Shown one piece after another: positions 11,601-20,745 of a stretch of DNA of 64,000 nucleotides. Both the position numbers and the translations under genes were made by a program. The DNA is from Pedobacter zeae (lineage in GTDB: Bacteria; Bacteroidota; Bacteroidia; Sphingobacteriales; Sphingobacteriaceae). Each line of letters starts with the position of its first letter. Position 1 is the first letter of the stretch. The notes beneath the pieces are model-generated. The model made no database searches. It was not told the origin of the DNA and was given only the letters and a program-made list of their open reading frames with translations. The stretch lies in contig NZ_JACIEF010000003.1 of the NCBI RefSeq assembly GCF_014196715.1, positions 1,021,874 to 1,085,873 on the forward strand, in the 5' to 3' direction.

Positions 11601-11893
11601 CAATTGATTACTATCAGGGCCTATATAATTCCAGAACATTTGATGATTACATCTATGATCTAACCTTCATCAAATTGCGTGAGGTATCAATTGGGTACAA
11701 TATTCCTGTTAAGAAGTTAGGCATAGGTAAATATATTCAGAACGCAACTTTCTCGGTAATTGCTCGTAACCCTGTTTTAATTTATTCCAAAACAAAAGAT
11801 TTCGATCCATCAGAGGTATCTGCAACCAGTGGCGAAACCGCTCAATTACCAGGTACAAGAGGATTTGGTTTTAACTTAAGAGTAGGATTCTAA
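8624..11893 (+). CDS. SusC/RagA-family TonB-linked outer-membrane protein (module 2)
   Basis: The largest SusC here, 1089 residues. Signal peptide to about residue 21 (AFAQ), carboxypeptidase-D-like domain with ITGTVTAQEDNLPIPGVSV, plug with ALYVVDGTILPNADDVNLDD and AAAALLGSQAAAGAILITTK, then the barrel ending in GFNLRVGF. The plug motif LLGSQAAAGAILIT differs from the usual IYGSRGANGVILIT and resembles the subfamily of module 5 (VLYGSRAVAGAVIVT). Modules 2 and 5 are also the two whose SusD belongs to the SusD-like_2 group, so the pairing type is consistent. The SusD starts 24 bases downstream. Substrate unknown. Confidence 0.92.
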   Translation: MKKLLQSLFILVLCAFSAFAQERTITGTVTAQEDNLPIPGVSVKIKGTQSGTVTAANGKFTIIAKNGSILVFSYVGYKQKEVAVGASNVVNAALEGDANQLTEVVVQGAYGTKTTARATTANIQTISGEKLNTVRGTNINNALAGKVAGVQVRSQSAAALGRNTQIRLRGASGFGTGSGALYVVDGTILPNADDVNLDDIEDISVLQGPAAAALLGSQAAAGAILITTKKGKKAEGAGITLNLGATFENAYILPNYQNTYAGGNSADLIQYNWKAGDPVEWKALDGKYYHNYSDDSSWGPKMVGQEYIPWYAWYPGTQYSYKTASLTPQPDNARDYFNTGIALNNTVTFANAGEKYNFKMTYGNQYTQGLVPNTNLKKNTLNLVLNYDLNKHFTVGANINYVKTALGGDIDDAYSSQSTGSFNQWFHRDLDMGIMKELRGLTVPGLNGTNIYGSWNHNDPTAYNAADPKAFYAGNYWYNFYTYYDLLDKLNQRDRLYGNVYLTYKVNDDLKFTGTYRKQQNTTFTEDKYSSRLNDSGTQTTGNDPQARGYYYTANTYSNRENYELLGQYTKKIQDFTVDATVGTDIFRADYKDNSAQTDNGLVIPDLFTVQNSVNQPIIGNTRYIEKYRAIFGKVTLGYKNFLFLEGTLRNDWFSTLPKTNNNVLSKSIGGSFVFSDLLPKESFGWLSNGKLRASYGEIPQALSDQSGRFGAYVYPGFAYGVNALKWNGNLLMSTPDALVDPDITGAVSSNYEFGIDLGFLNNRITLAATYWDATEKNFPRSISINPASGFSSIFTNIGQINKKGLEFQLTGRPVALPNFTWTISGTYANLLDNKVVEVSKKYGITRISGVDAVWGTTMPYMVHEEGKQWGQIFGNGKKRNADGVPLLDANGHFVNDPNVFFGSVLPRHTGGLQNSFTIFKDFNVSANIDYQFGGKFVSLSNMWGSYSGLTARTAALNDKGVSVRDNPADGGGVRVDGVDATTGQPKTYYLSAIDYYQGLYNSRTFDDYIYDLTFIKLREVSIGYNIPVKKLGIGKYIQNATFSVIARNPVLIYSKTKDFDPSEVSATSGETAQLPGTRGFGFNLRVGF

Positions 11894-11917
11894 TCTAGAA
11901 AAACAAAAGAAATTATT

Positions 11918-13354
11918 ATGAAAAAGAGATTTATATATGCATCCTTAATAGGTTTGGTACTAGCCAGCTCGGTGGGATGTAAAAAAATAGAGGATTTTGG
12001 TGTTGCAAATGATAATCCTGCCGCAACTACGAGTCCGAGGGTTGATGCCTTGTTAACTAACTCTATCGCTAGTTTAAGTGGTTATGCCTTTTATGTAACG
12101 GGTGGCTATTATTCACAGTATTTTTCGCAAAGTCAATATCCTGATGTAATGTTATATTCATTGGATCAAAGTGCATTTACCGGGGCTTACAGTGGCATAC
12201 TCTATGATCTGGAAAATATTCAATTGGTAAACACAAGTAACAATCAAAACCAGGTTGCCAAAATTCTTCAACAGTATGTGTATTTTCAATTGACCAATCG
12301 TTGGGGAGACATTCCCTATAGTCAGGCATTAAAAGGGATCACTGTAAATGCACCGGCCTATGATACACAGGAAGCAATTTACAAAGGCATGCTATCGGCA
12401 TTAACTACCGCAGCGACCTCTTTTAATTCTTCTGCAATATCAGGTGATATCATGTTCAATGGTGATGTTGCGGCATGGAAAAGAGTAGCAAATTCTTTGA
12501 GATTGGTAATAAGCATTCAATTATCCAAAAAATATCCTGGGGCAAATGATTATGCGGCAACCCAATTTAAGGCAGCTTTGGCTGATGCTGGAGGTGTTAT
12601 AACTTCCAATGCACAGAATATGCAGATTACACCTGCTGCGCCAAATTTCAGAAACGTGATTTGGGATGGCTATAATGGTCGTAAAGATTATGGCGAAAGC
12701 AAAACGATGACTGACTTAACCGCTAGCTTAGGAGATGCCAGGCAAGCTGTATTTGGAGGTGCTAGTGAACAACCAGGCAATGTAACAACCTCAAATGTAG
12801 GTATTCCTTACGGTGGAGATAAAGCATCGACCGAGGGTTTTACAAATAATAACCCTACCTGGGCTCGTGTATTGCGTGGTGATAAACGCGATCAGGCTAG
12901 CCCTGTGTTTATTATAACTGCTTCCCAAATCGCATTGATTAGAGCCGAAGCAGCTAATTTAGGTTGGACTACCGAAAATCTGTCTGATTTGTATACCCAA
13001 GGTATTACCTTATCATACGAGCAATGGGGAGTGGGAACACCTTCACCCGCATACTTTGCTAATGCTAATGTTGCTATCGGAGCTGTAGGAGCAGCTAATA
13101 ATGTTAAAAATATTTCTACACAACGTTATTTGGCAAGTTATCCTGATGGACAACAAGGATGGAACATTTGGAGAAAAACAGGCTTTCCTGCCCTTACACC
13201 GGCTTCTGCGGCTGTAAATTCTTCAAAACAAATTCCAAGAAGAATTGCTTATTCTCCGACTGAACAAACAACCAATAAAGCAAATAACGATGCAGCAATT
13301 GCTCGTTTATCCGGTGGTAATACTCAGGATGCCAGAATGTGGTGGGATCAATAA
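11918..13354 (+). CDS. SusD-like_2 family lipoprotein (module 2)
   Basis: A 478-residue surface lipoprotein. The lipobox is SSVGCKK (cysteine about residue 21). Hallmarks of the SusD-like_2 type are an aromatic stretch YVTGGYYSQYFSQSQYPD near residue 60, DIPYSQAL, a long segment with SQIALIRAEAANLGW, and the C-terminal NIWRKTGFPALTPASAAVN and IPRRIAYSPTEQ. It is the likely partner of the SusC ending 24 bases upstream. A further lipoprotein gene follows after 24 bases, so this is a three-gene operon. Confidence 0.9.
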   Translation: MKKRFIYASLIGLVLASSVGCKKIEDFGVANDNPAATTSPRVDALLTNSIASLSGYAFYVTGGYYSQYFSQSQYPDVMLYSLDQSAFTGAYSGILYDLENIQLVNTSNNQNQVAKILQQYVYFQLTNRWGDIPYSQALKGITVNAPAYDTQEAIYKGMLSALTTAATSFNSSAISGDIMFNGDVAAWKRVANSLRLVISIQLSKKYPGANDYAATQFKAALADAGGVITSNAQNMQITPAAPNFRNVIWDGYNGRKDYGESKTMTDLTASLGDARQAVFGGASEQPGNVTTSNVGIPYGGDKASTEGFTNNNPTWARVLRGDKRDQASPVFIITASQIALIRAEAANLGWTTENLSDLYTQGITLSYEQWGVGTPSPAYFANANVAIGAVGAANNVKNISTQRYLASYPDGQQGWNIWRKTGFPALTPASAAVNSSKQIPRRIAYSPTEQTTNKANNDAAIARLSGGNTQDARMWWDQ

Positions 13355-13378
13355 TTGTTAACGTTTAAATTAATTAAA

Positions 13379-14413
13379 ATGAAAAATCATTTTTTAAAAT
13401 ATGCTGGGATTGCGTTATTGTTCGCTATAACAGCTGTATCTTGTAGGAAGGATGCCTTTGAAGGGACCGAAACAGAGGATTCAGGTACAACCTATTTTAA
13501 AGTTTTAGAAGGTAGTGAGGTGAAATTATTCTTTTCACCATTTTCTGACATTAAGAAAATCTCTATGTTTAGTATTCGTCGCGACGCGGCTAGCAGTGCT
13601 GACCTTCAACAGTCGGTAACAATTAAATTGGAGCAAAATGCTGGTATTATAACAAAATATAATACTGATCATTCAGAAACATTTGAAGAATTGCCAGCAT
13701 CTTATTATACTTTTGGAGGTGATGGAGGTTACTCTAAAACAGCAACCGGCTATAATGTTAATTTCGCCTCAGGTATATTCTCTCAAAATTTTAAATTAAA
13801 TGTAGATGGTACTAAGTGGACAGATTTGGGCAAAAAATATGCACTAGCCTTTCGTGTAACGGATTGGGGCGGAATTAAAAAAACAGCTGCCACAAGTGAC
13901 ACAATTATGGTTTTTGTGAGCATTAAGAATAAATGGGATGGAGTATATAGTGTAGCTGGTAGTATGGTCGATGTTACAAACGCAACGTTAGGTCACATTA
14001 ACGAATACTTAACCTCTGCTAATAATACGGTGGGTGTTACAGCTCCAATGGAGTATGAATTAAGAACATTGTCGCCTACCAAATGTGTGGTTTATGATAA
14101 CCATTTCTTCGGAGGTAATTACGTTCCAATTCGTTCAGGTACAAGTTATAGTCAATATGGAAGCTTCGCTTTAACGGTAGAGTTTGATCCTGCGACTGAT
14201 AAAGTTGTGGCTGTTACCAATACTTACGGGCAACCTGCTTCTAATACACGTTCAGGTAGATTAGACCCATCAGGAACGGTTAATGCTTATGATCCAACAT
14301 CTAAAACAATAACGATTAAATACAATATGCTTCAACCAAGCGTGGTTACAACAGCTCCATTTGTAAGAACAACATGGAACGAAGTTTGGACCTACCTTCG
14401 TGCAAGACAATAA
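13379..14413 (+). CDS. DUF1735-type surface lipoprotein (module 2)
   Basis: A 344-residue lipoprotein counted from the ATG at 13379; the in-frame TTG at 13355 would put eight residues before the signal peptide. The signal MKNHFLKYAGIALLF ends at ITAVSCRKD (lipidated cysteine about residue 22). The N-terminal ~150 residues (VLEGSEVKLFFSPF, SADLQQSVTIKLEQ, LPASYYTF) resemble the DUF1735 beta-sandwich found in lipoproteins that follow susD genes. Proteins in this operon position (SusE/SusF-like) often bind the substrate on the cell surface; that role is inferred from position. A strong terminator follows at once. Confidence 0.75.
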   Translation: MKNHFLKYAGIALLFAITAVSCRKDAFEGTETEDSGTTYFKVLEGSEVKLFFSPFSDIKKISMFSIRRDAASSADLQQSVTIKLEQNAGIITKYNTDHSETFEELPASYYTFGGDGGYSKTATGYNVNFASGIFSQNFKLNVDGTKWTDLGKKYALAFRVTDWGGIKKTAATSDTIMVFVSIKNKWDGVYSVAGSMVDVTNATLGHINEYLTSANNTVGVTAPMEYELRTLSPTKCVVYDNHFFGGNYVPIRSGTSYSQYGSFALTVEFDPATDKVVAVTNTYGQPASNTRSGRLDPSGTVNAYDPTSKTITIKYNMLQPSVVTTAPFVRTTWNEVWTYLRARQ

Positions 14414-14415
14414 TC

Positions 14416-14450
14416 AACTAAAAAACCCGCACCATGCGGGTTTTTTAGTT
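14416..14450 (+). terminator. Strong rho-independent terminator of module 2
   Basis: A perfect 15-bp stem (14416-14430 with 14436-14450) around a 5-nt loop ACCAT; the 3' arm carries GCGGG followed by six T. Confidence 0.9.
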
Positions 14451-14491
14451 TAAAAAGATTAATTTCGATAGAGCATCATTAAAAATTTATC

Positions 14492-15151
14492 ATGAAAAAA
14501 ACATTCTTTTTATTAATTGGGACTCTAGGTTTTTTAACATCTGAAGCCCAGATCAATCAAAATGTAGCTATAGGTTCAGATCGTAATATTATCAGATCAA
14601 AACGCACAGATGCTGATTTTGAAGGCTCACCTTATTTATTCAGTGATTGGCAAAAAGCGGTGGTTCAATTTGGAGCTGGTATAGAGCCCTCATCGAGTGA
14701 AGTGAAGTATGATTTGCTGGCTGATTTACTGGTATTGAAGGGTAAAGATGGCGAGGAGTATGAATTTAAAGATCAGCCCAAAGAATTTTTGTTAACCTCA
14801 TCAAAAGAACTATATAAAAATGGGTTTGCACCCGTTGATCAATTTACGGGTAAGACTTTTTATCAAGTTTTATATGATGGTAAAGTTAAATTTCTGAAAA
14901 AAGCAACAAAAACAGTCATTGAAAGTAAAGGTTATAATAGCGCAACGATAACTAGAAAAATAGCAGATGACACTCAATACTATATTGTTAAAGCAGACAA
15001 TAAACCAATTAAAGTTAAATATAACGAAAAATCAATTATAGGTGTTTTGGGTAAAAATGATGAGTTGGTTAAATATATAAAAGAAAATAAGCTGAATGTA
15101 AAGTCTATAGATGGATTAGTTAAACTGTTAAACTATTATGATACACTCTAA
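14492..15151 (+). CDS. Secreted protein of unknown function, paralogue of the gene at 20746
   Basis: A 219-residue protein with a signal peptide (MKKTFFLLIGTLGF...EAQ, about residue 19). I do not recognise the family. It aligns along its length with the product at 20746: YQVLYDGKVKFLKKATK against YFQVIYDGDIKLLKK, YNSATITRKI against YNSATTVKKI, and IIGVLGKNDELVKYIKENKL against ILGVLGKNEAVSNYMKEN. The two conserved blocks look like a beta-rich core (about residues 130-170) and a C-terminal helical segment. It is separated from the preceding Sus operon by a strong terminator and has its own downstream terminator, so it is probably transcribed alone. Function is not inferable beyond export. Confidence 0.8.
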   Translation: MKKTFFLLIGTLGFLTSEAQINQNVAIGSDRNIIRSKRTDADFEGSPYLFSDWQKAVVQFGAGIEPSSSEVKYDLLADLLVLKGKDGEEYEFKDQPKEFLLTSSKELYKNGFAPVDQFTGKTFYQVLYDGKVKFLKKATKTVIESKGYNSATITRKIADDTQYYIVKADNKPIKVKYNEKSIIGVLGKNDELVKYIKENKLNVKSIDGLVKLLNYYDTL

Positions 15152-15216
15152 TGTATTTTCCTAATAAACTTTAAACAGATAGAAGCACTGGAGGTTTTAA
15201 TAATAATTTATCTGAC

Positions 15217-15254
15217 AAAAGCGGTATCATATATGTGTATGATGCCGCTTTTTT
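15217..15254 (+). terminator. Rho-independent terminator
   Basis: A 15-bp stem with one G-U pair (15217-15231 with 15238-15252), short loop, then T residues. The rest of the gap 15255-15641 shows no supported gene. Confidence 0.8.
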
Positions 15255-15641
15255 GCATACGGCTGTATCTATTGGAACCATAATCTCACTTAACGGAGCC
15301 CTTTATAGGGTTAGCTTTAATAATAAGTTTAGTTACATGCGTTTTTTCCTTCTCCAAAAATAAATAGACCAAATATTTCGAGCTTGATTAACTTTTGCTG
15401 TTCGGAAAAAGTTAAATAATTATAATTGAATAAATAGGATTATTGGGATTTGAAAGGGTATTAAAATTTTGGCATGGTTTTTTTATTTTAAGTGAGCTTT
15501 TTTTAAAGGCATCCCGCTTAATTTTGGATAAAAACTGTCCAAAATATTCCACATATTGGTAATAATTTGCGAGTTTGTATTCTTAAAAAGACATATTTAT
15601 TGTCACGTTAAAGTCATTATGGATTTTTGGTCTGTTAAAAT

Positions 15642-15674
15642 TTGTTAAATTGTTATTTTACTATTTTATATTTA
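15642..15674 (+). promoter_or_regulatory. Probable promoter of the third susC
   Basis: TTG at 15642-15644, 22 nt, then TATATTTA at 15667-15674, 40 nt before the ATG at 15714. It matches the layout of the module 1 promoter. Confidence 0.5.
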
Positions 15675-15713
15675 GCCAATCAAATAACTATTTCATTTAC
15701 TAACTTAAATTTC

Positions 15714-18700
15714 ATGAAAAAACTTCTACAAAGTTTGTTCGTGTTGATGTTTGTGTCGTTTACGGCATTTTCTCAACAACGGACTATTACTGGTACAGTA
15801 ACAAACAAAGGAGATGGACTACCTCTTCCGGGTGTTAGTGTAAAAATTGTTGGGGCACAGATTGCTACAACGACTGGAGCAGATGGCCAATATACTATCA
15901 AGGTAGCGACAGGAACGAAAGCATTATTATTTTCTTCTATTGGATATGCGGCAAAGACTGTAACTATCGGTGCATCTAATACTTTAAATGTAGTATTAGA
16001 AGACGATTCTAAACTATTAGAAGAGGTTGTAGTAACCGGTTTTGGTTTAAGACAGGCTAAAAAGGATATAACGGGTTCTACCACAACAATTTCTGGTAAG
16101 GATATTGAAAATATGCCTGTTCAAAGTGTTGATAGAGCAATGCAGGGAAGATTGGCTGGTGTCCAGGTAACTTCTACCAGCGGTATTCCCGGCGCAGCAA
16201 TAAATGTTCGTATACGTGGAATTGGCTCAATCAATGCAGGTAACAGTCCGTTGTATGTTGTTGATGGGGTTCAGGTAAATTCTGGGGATTTTACAAGTTC
16301 TACAACAAGCGCGAATGCACTTAGTGCTTTAAACCCAGATGATATTGAATCTTTAACCGTATTAAAAGATGCATCTGCGGCAGCCATTTATGGTGCCTCA
16401 GGCGCAAATGGTGTTGTAATTATTACCACTAAAAGAGGTAAGGCCGGGAAAACTCAAATCAACTTGAGTTCCTATATTGGATACAATGATTTTATATCTA
16501 AACCTAAACTTTTAACTTCACCTCAATGGATTCAATTGTCGTTAGAGGCATATGCAAACCGTTATGGCTCAACATCCACCCAATATACCAATTTTTACAA
16601 TACTTATGTGGCACCTTTTGGATCTATTGATAATGTGCCAACTTACGATTGGTTGGATGCAGTTTCACAAAAAGGCCGTACTCAAAATTACGATGCGAGT
16701 GCAAGAGGTGGTAACGAAAAAACTCAATTTTATTTAGGTGGAAATTATAGCACACAAAAAGGGCAGGTAATTGGCACCGACTTTTCTAGGGGAAATATCA
16801 AAGTTAATTTGGATCATAAAGCAACAGACAGATTAGATTTTTCTACTTCGATGAATGTGAGTACCATTACCCAAAATACAACATCAGGTGGTGGCGCATT
16901 TGCTAATATTAGCAGAACAGCACAATTACAATCTCCAAACAATCCAATCTACAATCCAGATGGTAGTTACAATACTAATTTACCAGGTGCTTATGATAGT
17001 TATAACGTAGTTCAGATTGCATCAATTAACCTACAAAAAGCAACTACTAATCAATTTACTGGAAGTGGCTTCGCTAAATACAAAATCTTTAATGATTTAA
17101 ACTTCAGGTCGAGTTATGGTGTAGATTATCTTGAGATTGTTGAAAATACCTTTAGCGATCCTCGTTTTGGTGATGGAAGATCTGTAAATGGATCGGCATC
17201 TGCCGGAAATACCCGGAATACCAATTTTCAAACTGATCAAACATTGAATTATACCAAGACCTTTGGAGGTGCACACAATTTAAATGTAATTGTCGGTTTT
17301 AACTACCGTAGTGAGGTTCGTACCTACTCATTAGCTGCATCGCAAGGTTTCCCTTCTTATCAGTTTACACAGGTTTCATCCGGAAGTACACCAACAACTA
17401 CCTCTGGTACTTATACCACCTTCAGAACAGCTGGCTATTTTGCAAAGGCCGATTACAATTACAAGAGTAAATATTATCTTTCTGGAACTGTAAGATATGA
17501 TGGTTCATCTAGATTTGGTAATGAGCAGACATTTGGATGGTTCCCTGCTGGTGCTGTTTCTTATCGGATCTCTCAGGAAGATTTCATGAAAAATGTAAGC
17601 TTCATTTCGGATTTGAAATTAAGGGCAAGTTATGGTACAACGGGTAACCAGGCTATTGGAAACTTTGATTCAAGAGCACTTTATGCAAAATCAGGAGATT
17701 ATGTAACTTCTGGTACAGGATCTACATTAGGTTCTGGCTTAGCACCATCAAATTTGGCAAATCCATTATTAGCTTGGGAGCGTGCAACTACTTTTGATGC
17801 TGCTATAGAATTTAACTTATTTAAAGATCGAGTAAGTGGTACAATCGGATATTATAACAGGATAAATTCAAATTTATTGTTGGATCAGCCACTTCCTTTA
17901 ACCTCTGGCTTTAGTTCTATCAGACAAAATGTTGGTAAAATGCGCAATAGAGGTTTCGAGTTTGAATTATCTACTTTGAACATTAAAACCAATAACTTCT
18001 CATGGAGAACTGATGCAAATATTGCATTGAACAGAAATAAAATTATTGCATTATTAGATGGACAAACTTTATTAGGTGGAAACTTTGGTATTGCGGTTGG
18101 CCGTCCTATTAATTCTATTTACACATATACTTCGGCAGGTGTTAACCCTGCAGATGGCAGGGCGATGTGGTACGATGGAAATGGAAATATTACCTACACT
18201 CAAAATCCTTCAACAGATAGAAGCTATATTGGTGATTTAAACCCTAAATATACTGGTGGTTTAACTAATACGATCAATTACAAAGGTATTTCGTTAAGTG
18301 CCTTCTTTCAATTTAGTTATGGTAATTTGGTGTTAAACCAAGATAAGTTCTTCTTTGAGCGTTCTGGTTCAACAGTTGATAGAAATCAATACGCCAGCAA
18401 CTTAGATCGTTGGACAACACCGGGTCAATTTACTGGAATTCCTAAACCTTATTTTGGAGGAACAGTATTGAATATTGGAGGTATTAACCATTCGTCATCA
18501 TATGCCACATCAGATCGTTTCTACGAAGATGGATCATATATTCGCTTAAAAACCATTAGTTTAGGTTATGATTTACCAAAGAGCTGGTTATCATCTGTAA
18601 AGCTTCGTTCAGTTAGGGTATATGCACAAGGCCTAAACCTTTGGACAATTACCAAATATCAAGGCGTTGATCCTGAGTTTGTAAATGCAAGTGGTGATTT

Positions 18701-18755
18701 TGGTCAATACCCTCAGTTTAAAAATTACACTGTTGGTATAAATGTTGGATTATAA
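15714..18755 (+). CDS. SusC/RagA-family TonB-linked outer-membrane protein (module 3)
   Basis: A 1013-residue SusC from the ATG at 15714. The frame is open upstream to a TTG at 15642, but that would put 24 residues before the signal peptide and would place the promoter inside the gene, so 15714 is chosen. Signal peptide MKKLLQSLFVLMF...AFSQ, carboxypeptidase-D-like domain with ITGTVTNKGDGLPLPGVSV, plug with LYVVDGVQVNSGD and AAAIYGASGANGVVIITTK, barrel ending in YTVGINVGL. The plug has IYGASGANG instead of the usual IYGSRGANG. The SusD partner starts 14 bases downstream. Substrate unknown. Confidence 0.93.
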   Translation: MKKLLQSLFVLMFVSFTAFSQQRTITGTVTNKGDGLPLPGVSVKIVGAQIATTTGADGQYTIKVATGTKALLFSSIGYAAKTVTIGASNTLNVVLEDDSKLLEEVVVTGFGLRQAKKDITGSTTTISGKDIENMPVQSVDRAMQGRLAGVQVTSTSGIPGAAINVRIRGIGSINAGNSPLYVVDGVQVNSGDFTSSTTSANALSALNPDDIESLTVLKDASAAAIYGASGANGVVIITTKRGKAGKTQINLSSYIGYNDFISKPKLLTSPQWIQLSLEAYANRYGSTSTQYTNFYNTYVAPFGSIDNVPTYDWLDAVSQKGRTQNYDASARGGNEKTQFYLGGNYSTQKGQVIGTDFSRGNIKVNLDHKATDRLDFSTSMNVSTITQNTTSGGGAFANISRTAQLQSPNNPIYNPDGSYNTNLPGAYDSYNVVQIASINLQKATTNQFTGSGFAKYKIFNDLNFRSSYGVDYLEIVENTFSDPRFGDGRSVNGSASAGNTRNTNFQTDQTLNYTKTFGGAHNLNVIVGFNYRSEVRTYSLAASQGFPSYQFTQVSSGSTPTTTSGTYTTFRTAGYFAKADYNYKSKYYLSGTVRYDGSSRFGNEQTFGWFPAGAVSYRISQEDFMKNVSFISDLKLRASYGTTGNQAIGNFDSRALYAKSGDYVTSGTGSTLGSGLAPSNLANPLLAWERATTFDAAIEFNLFKDRVSGTIGYYNRINSNLLLDQPLPLTSGFSSIRQNVGKMRNRGFEFELSTLNIKTNNFSWRTDANIALNRNKIIALLDGQTLLGGNFGIAVGRPINSIYTYTSAGVNPADGRAMWYDGNGNITYTQNPSTDRSYIGDLNPKYTGGLTNTINYKGISLSAFFQFSYGNLVLNQDKFFFERSGSTVDRNQYASNLDRWTTPGQFTGIPKPYFGGTVLNIGGINHSSSYATSDRFYEDGSYIRLKTISLGYDLPKSWLSSVKLRSVRVYAQGLNLWTITKYQGVDPEFVNASGDFGQYPQFKNYTVGINVGL

Positions 18756-18769
18756 TAATAAGAATGGTA

Positions 18770-20233
18770 ATGAAAAATAGATATATAATATTGATGATGG
18801 CCACTGCTTTAATGGCTATTTCATCTTGCAAAAAAACACTCCAAACTGAACCTCGAAACTCTATTTCATCTTCAGTTGCACTACAAGAAGCTGCTGGTGT
18901 TGAAGGTTTAGTTAACAGTTTATACGAATCTTTACAAGCCACAGGTTATTACGGCCGTAATTATATTGTTGTTCCCGAATTGTTATCAGACAATATGCGC
19001 ATTGTAAATACCAATTCTAACCGTTTTGTTTCGGAATCTAATAATGCAATTGCTGCAACGGTAGATTTATGGGCTTCTAATTATAGCATTATTAACCGTG
19101 CAAATGGTGTAATCAAATATTCCGAACTGGTTAACGGTTTAACTCCTTTGAGAAAGAAGCAACTTCAAGGCGAAGCTTATTTTATCCGTGCTTTAGCTTA
19201 CTTCGATTTGGTAAAAAGTTATGGTTATAATCCGCAACAAATTGTTTCTGGCAGAAATTTAGGTGTCCCAATTACACTCGATTTTGTAGAAAATTATCCT
19301 GCTGATATTAAATATCCTTCAAGAAATACAGTAACCGAGGTTTACGCCCAAATTAAAAACGACCTTAACTCGGCTATTGGATTGTTAGATAATACATTTG
19401 CCCCAAAAAGAGTTAGTTTGGCAGCAGCAAATGCTTTAAGAGCCCGTGTTGCCTTATTTAATGGTGACTGGGCTGATGCCGCCACTTTTGCCAATGCGGC
19501 CATTAATTCTGGAGTAGGTACCTTTGTAGATCCTGCTACTGCAATTACACCAGCGCTTAAATCTGCTGCTTATGCAACGATTTTTACTTCGCCGAGCTCT
19601 CCTGAATCAATATTCGAATTGAATTTTGAGGTAACAGAAAGTGCTGGATCTGATGGATTAAGCTCTATTTACACTAGAAGCAGCGTAGGTTTACCTCCTT
19701 CTATTGCAGGAGCTGGTTATGGTGATGCAGCCCCTCAGGCAAACCTAGTAGCTGCTTATGAAACAGGTGATGTGCGTAAAGATTTATTGTTCCCAATTAC
19801 AAAAGGCTCTGAAGCAATTCTTTGGAACCAAAAATACCCTGCAGCAAAAGGTCCGCAGTACGATAACATTAAACTCATAAGGGTAAGTGAAATGTATTTA
19901 ACAAGGGCAGAAGCTAACTTTAGAAATGGCTCTGCAATTGGCGCTACACCTCAGGCAGATTTAGATAAGATTAGATTGAGAGCCGGTTTAATTTCTACAC
20001 CAGTAACTTTAGATGCAATCCTTAAAGAAAGAAGGATTGAACTAGCATATGAAGGCTTTAGGTATTGGGATTTGTTGAGAACCGGTTCATCGATCAATAA
20101 ATCTACTACTACTTTACCTGCTAACGCAACTCCTAATTCAACAATTCCATATACTGATTTTAGGCTGTTGGCTAGAATTCCACTAACTGAAGTTCAAAAT
20201 AACCCTAATATTGTACAAAACTTCGGATATTAA
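18770..20233 (+). CDS. RagB/SusD-family lipoprotein (module 3)
   Basis: A 487-residue surface lipoprotein from the ATG at 18770; an ATG two codons earlier (18764) is possible. The lipobox is AISSCKK (cysteine about residue 20). SusD signatures include QLQGEAYFIRALAYFDLVKS, GVPITLDFVENYPADIKYPS, MYLTRAEANFRNG, ILKERRIELAYEGFRYWDLL and a C-terminal RIPLTEVQNNPNIVQNFGY. It pairs with the SusC encoded just upstream, and a small lipoprotein gene starts 10 bases downstream. Confidence 0.93.
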   Translation: MKNRYIILMMATALMAISSCKKTLQTEPRNSISSSVALQEAAGVEGLVNSLYESLQATGYYGRNYIVVPELLSDNMRIVNTNSNRFVSESNNAIAATVDLWASNYSIINRANGVIKYSELVNGLTPLRKKQLQGEAYFIRALAYFDLVKSYGYNPQQIVSGRNLGVPITLDFVENYPADIKYPSRNTVTEVYAQIKNDLNSAIGLLDNTFAPKRVSLAAANALRARVALFNGDWADAATFANAAINSGVGTFVDPATAITPALKSAAYATIFTSPSSPESIFELNFEVTESAGSDGLSSIYTRSSVGLPPSIAGAGYGDAAPQANLVAAYETGDVRKDLLFPITKGSEAILWNQKYPAAKGPQYDNIKLIRVSEMYLTRAEANFRNGSAIGATPQADLDKIRLRAGLISTPVTLDAILKERRIELAYEGFRYWDLLRTGSSINKSTTTLPANATPNSTIPYTDFRLLARIPLTEVQNNPNIVQNFGY

Positions 20234-20243
20234 TATGACAATT

Positions 20244-20690
20244 ATGAAAACAAAAATATATTTATTGTTACTAACATTAATCAGCATCTCTTCTATTTCT
20301 TGTATGAAGAACAGGGATAATATTTATACTGGTCCGGATGTAGTTGAATTTGTGCCTTTGACAGCCTCAGTTAAAAAAGGAACCACAGCAGCACCTGGTA
20401 CCGCAGTAGCAACGGTACAATTAGTTGGACATCAGAAATCTGTTGATACTGAGATTACATACGAGGTAGCTGCAACAAGCACAGGCACACTTGGTACGCA
20501 TTTCAGCTTAAGCGGTACAACAGGCAAGGTAATTATTCCCGCAAATAGTAGTGCTGCTACTATTACCGTTACTGCTATTCCAGCAAATATTGCTACAGGT
20601 ACAAGAACTGTTGTTCTTAACTTAGTAGGTAATAGTTCGATCGCTCCTAGTGCAAACTATAAAACTTATACACTTACCATTACTCAATAA
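20244..20690 (+). CDS. Small surface lipoprotein with an Ig/Calx-beta-like domain (module 3)
   Basis: A 148-residue lipoprotein if it starts at the ATG at 20244; the ATG at 20235 adds three residues. The frame is open back to 20211 inside the susD, which is not used. The signal ends at SSISCMK (cysteine about residue 20). The mature part has a repeating beta pattern with TAVATVQLVGHQKSVDTEIT, GTHFSLSGTTGKVIIPANSS and TRTVVLNLVGNSS, which resembles Calx-beta or DUF4843-like domains. It is the third gene of the module 3 operon and takes the place of SusE-like lipoproteins, so surface binding of the substrate is a reasonable guess. Confidence 0.75.
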   Translation: MKTKIYLLLLTLISISSISCMKNRDNIYTGPDVVEFVPLTASVKKGTTAAPGTAVATVQLVGHQKSVDTEITYEVAATSTGTLGTHFSLSGTTGKVIIPANSSAATITVTAIPANIATGTRTVVLNLVGNSSIAPSANYKTYTLTITQ

Positions 20691-20702
20691 GTAAATATTT
20701 GG

Positions 20703-20721
20703 GAGGGATTAATCATCCCTC
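20703..20721 (+). terminator. Weak hairpin after module 3
   Basis: A 7-bp stem (GAGGGAT, 20703-20709, with ATCCCTC, 20715-20721) with T residues a few bases later. It could end the module 3 operon but is weaker than the other terminators here. Confidence 0.35.
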
Positions 20722-20745
20722 TCAAAATTTTTAATCTAAATTTGC

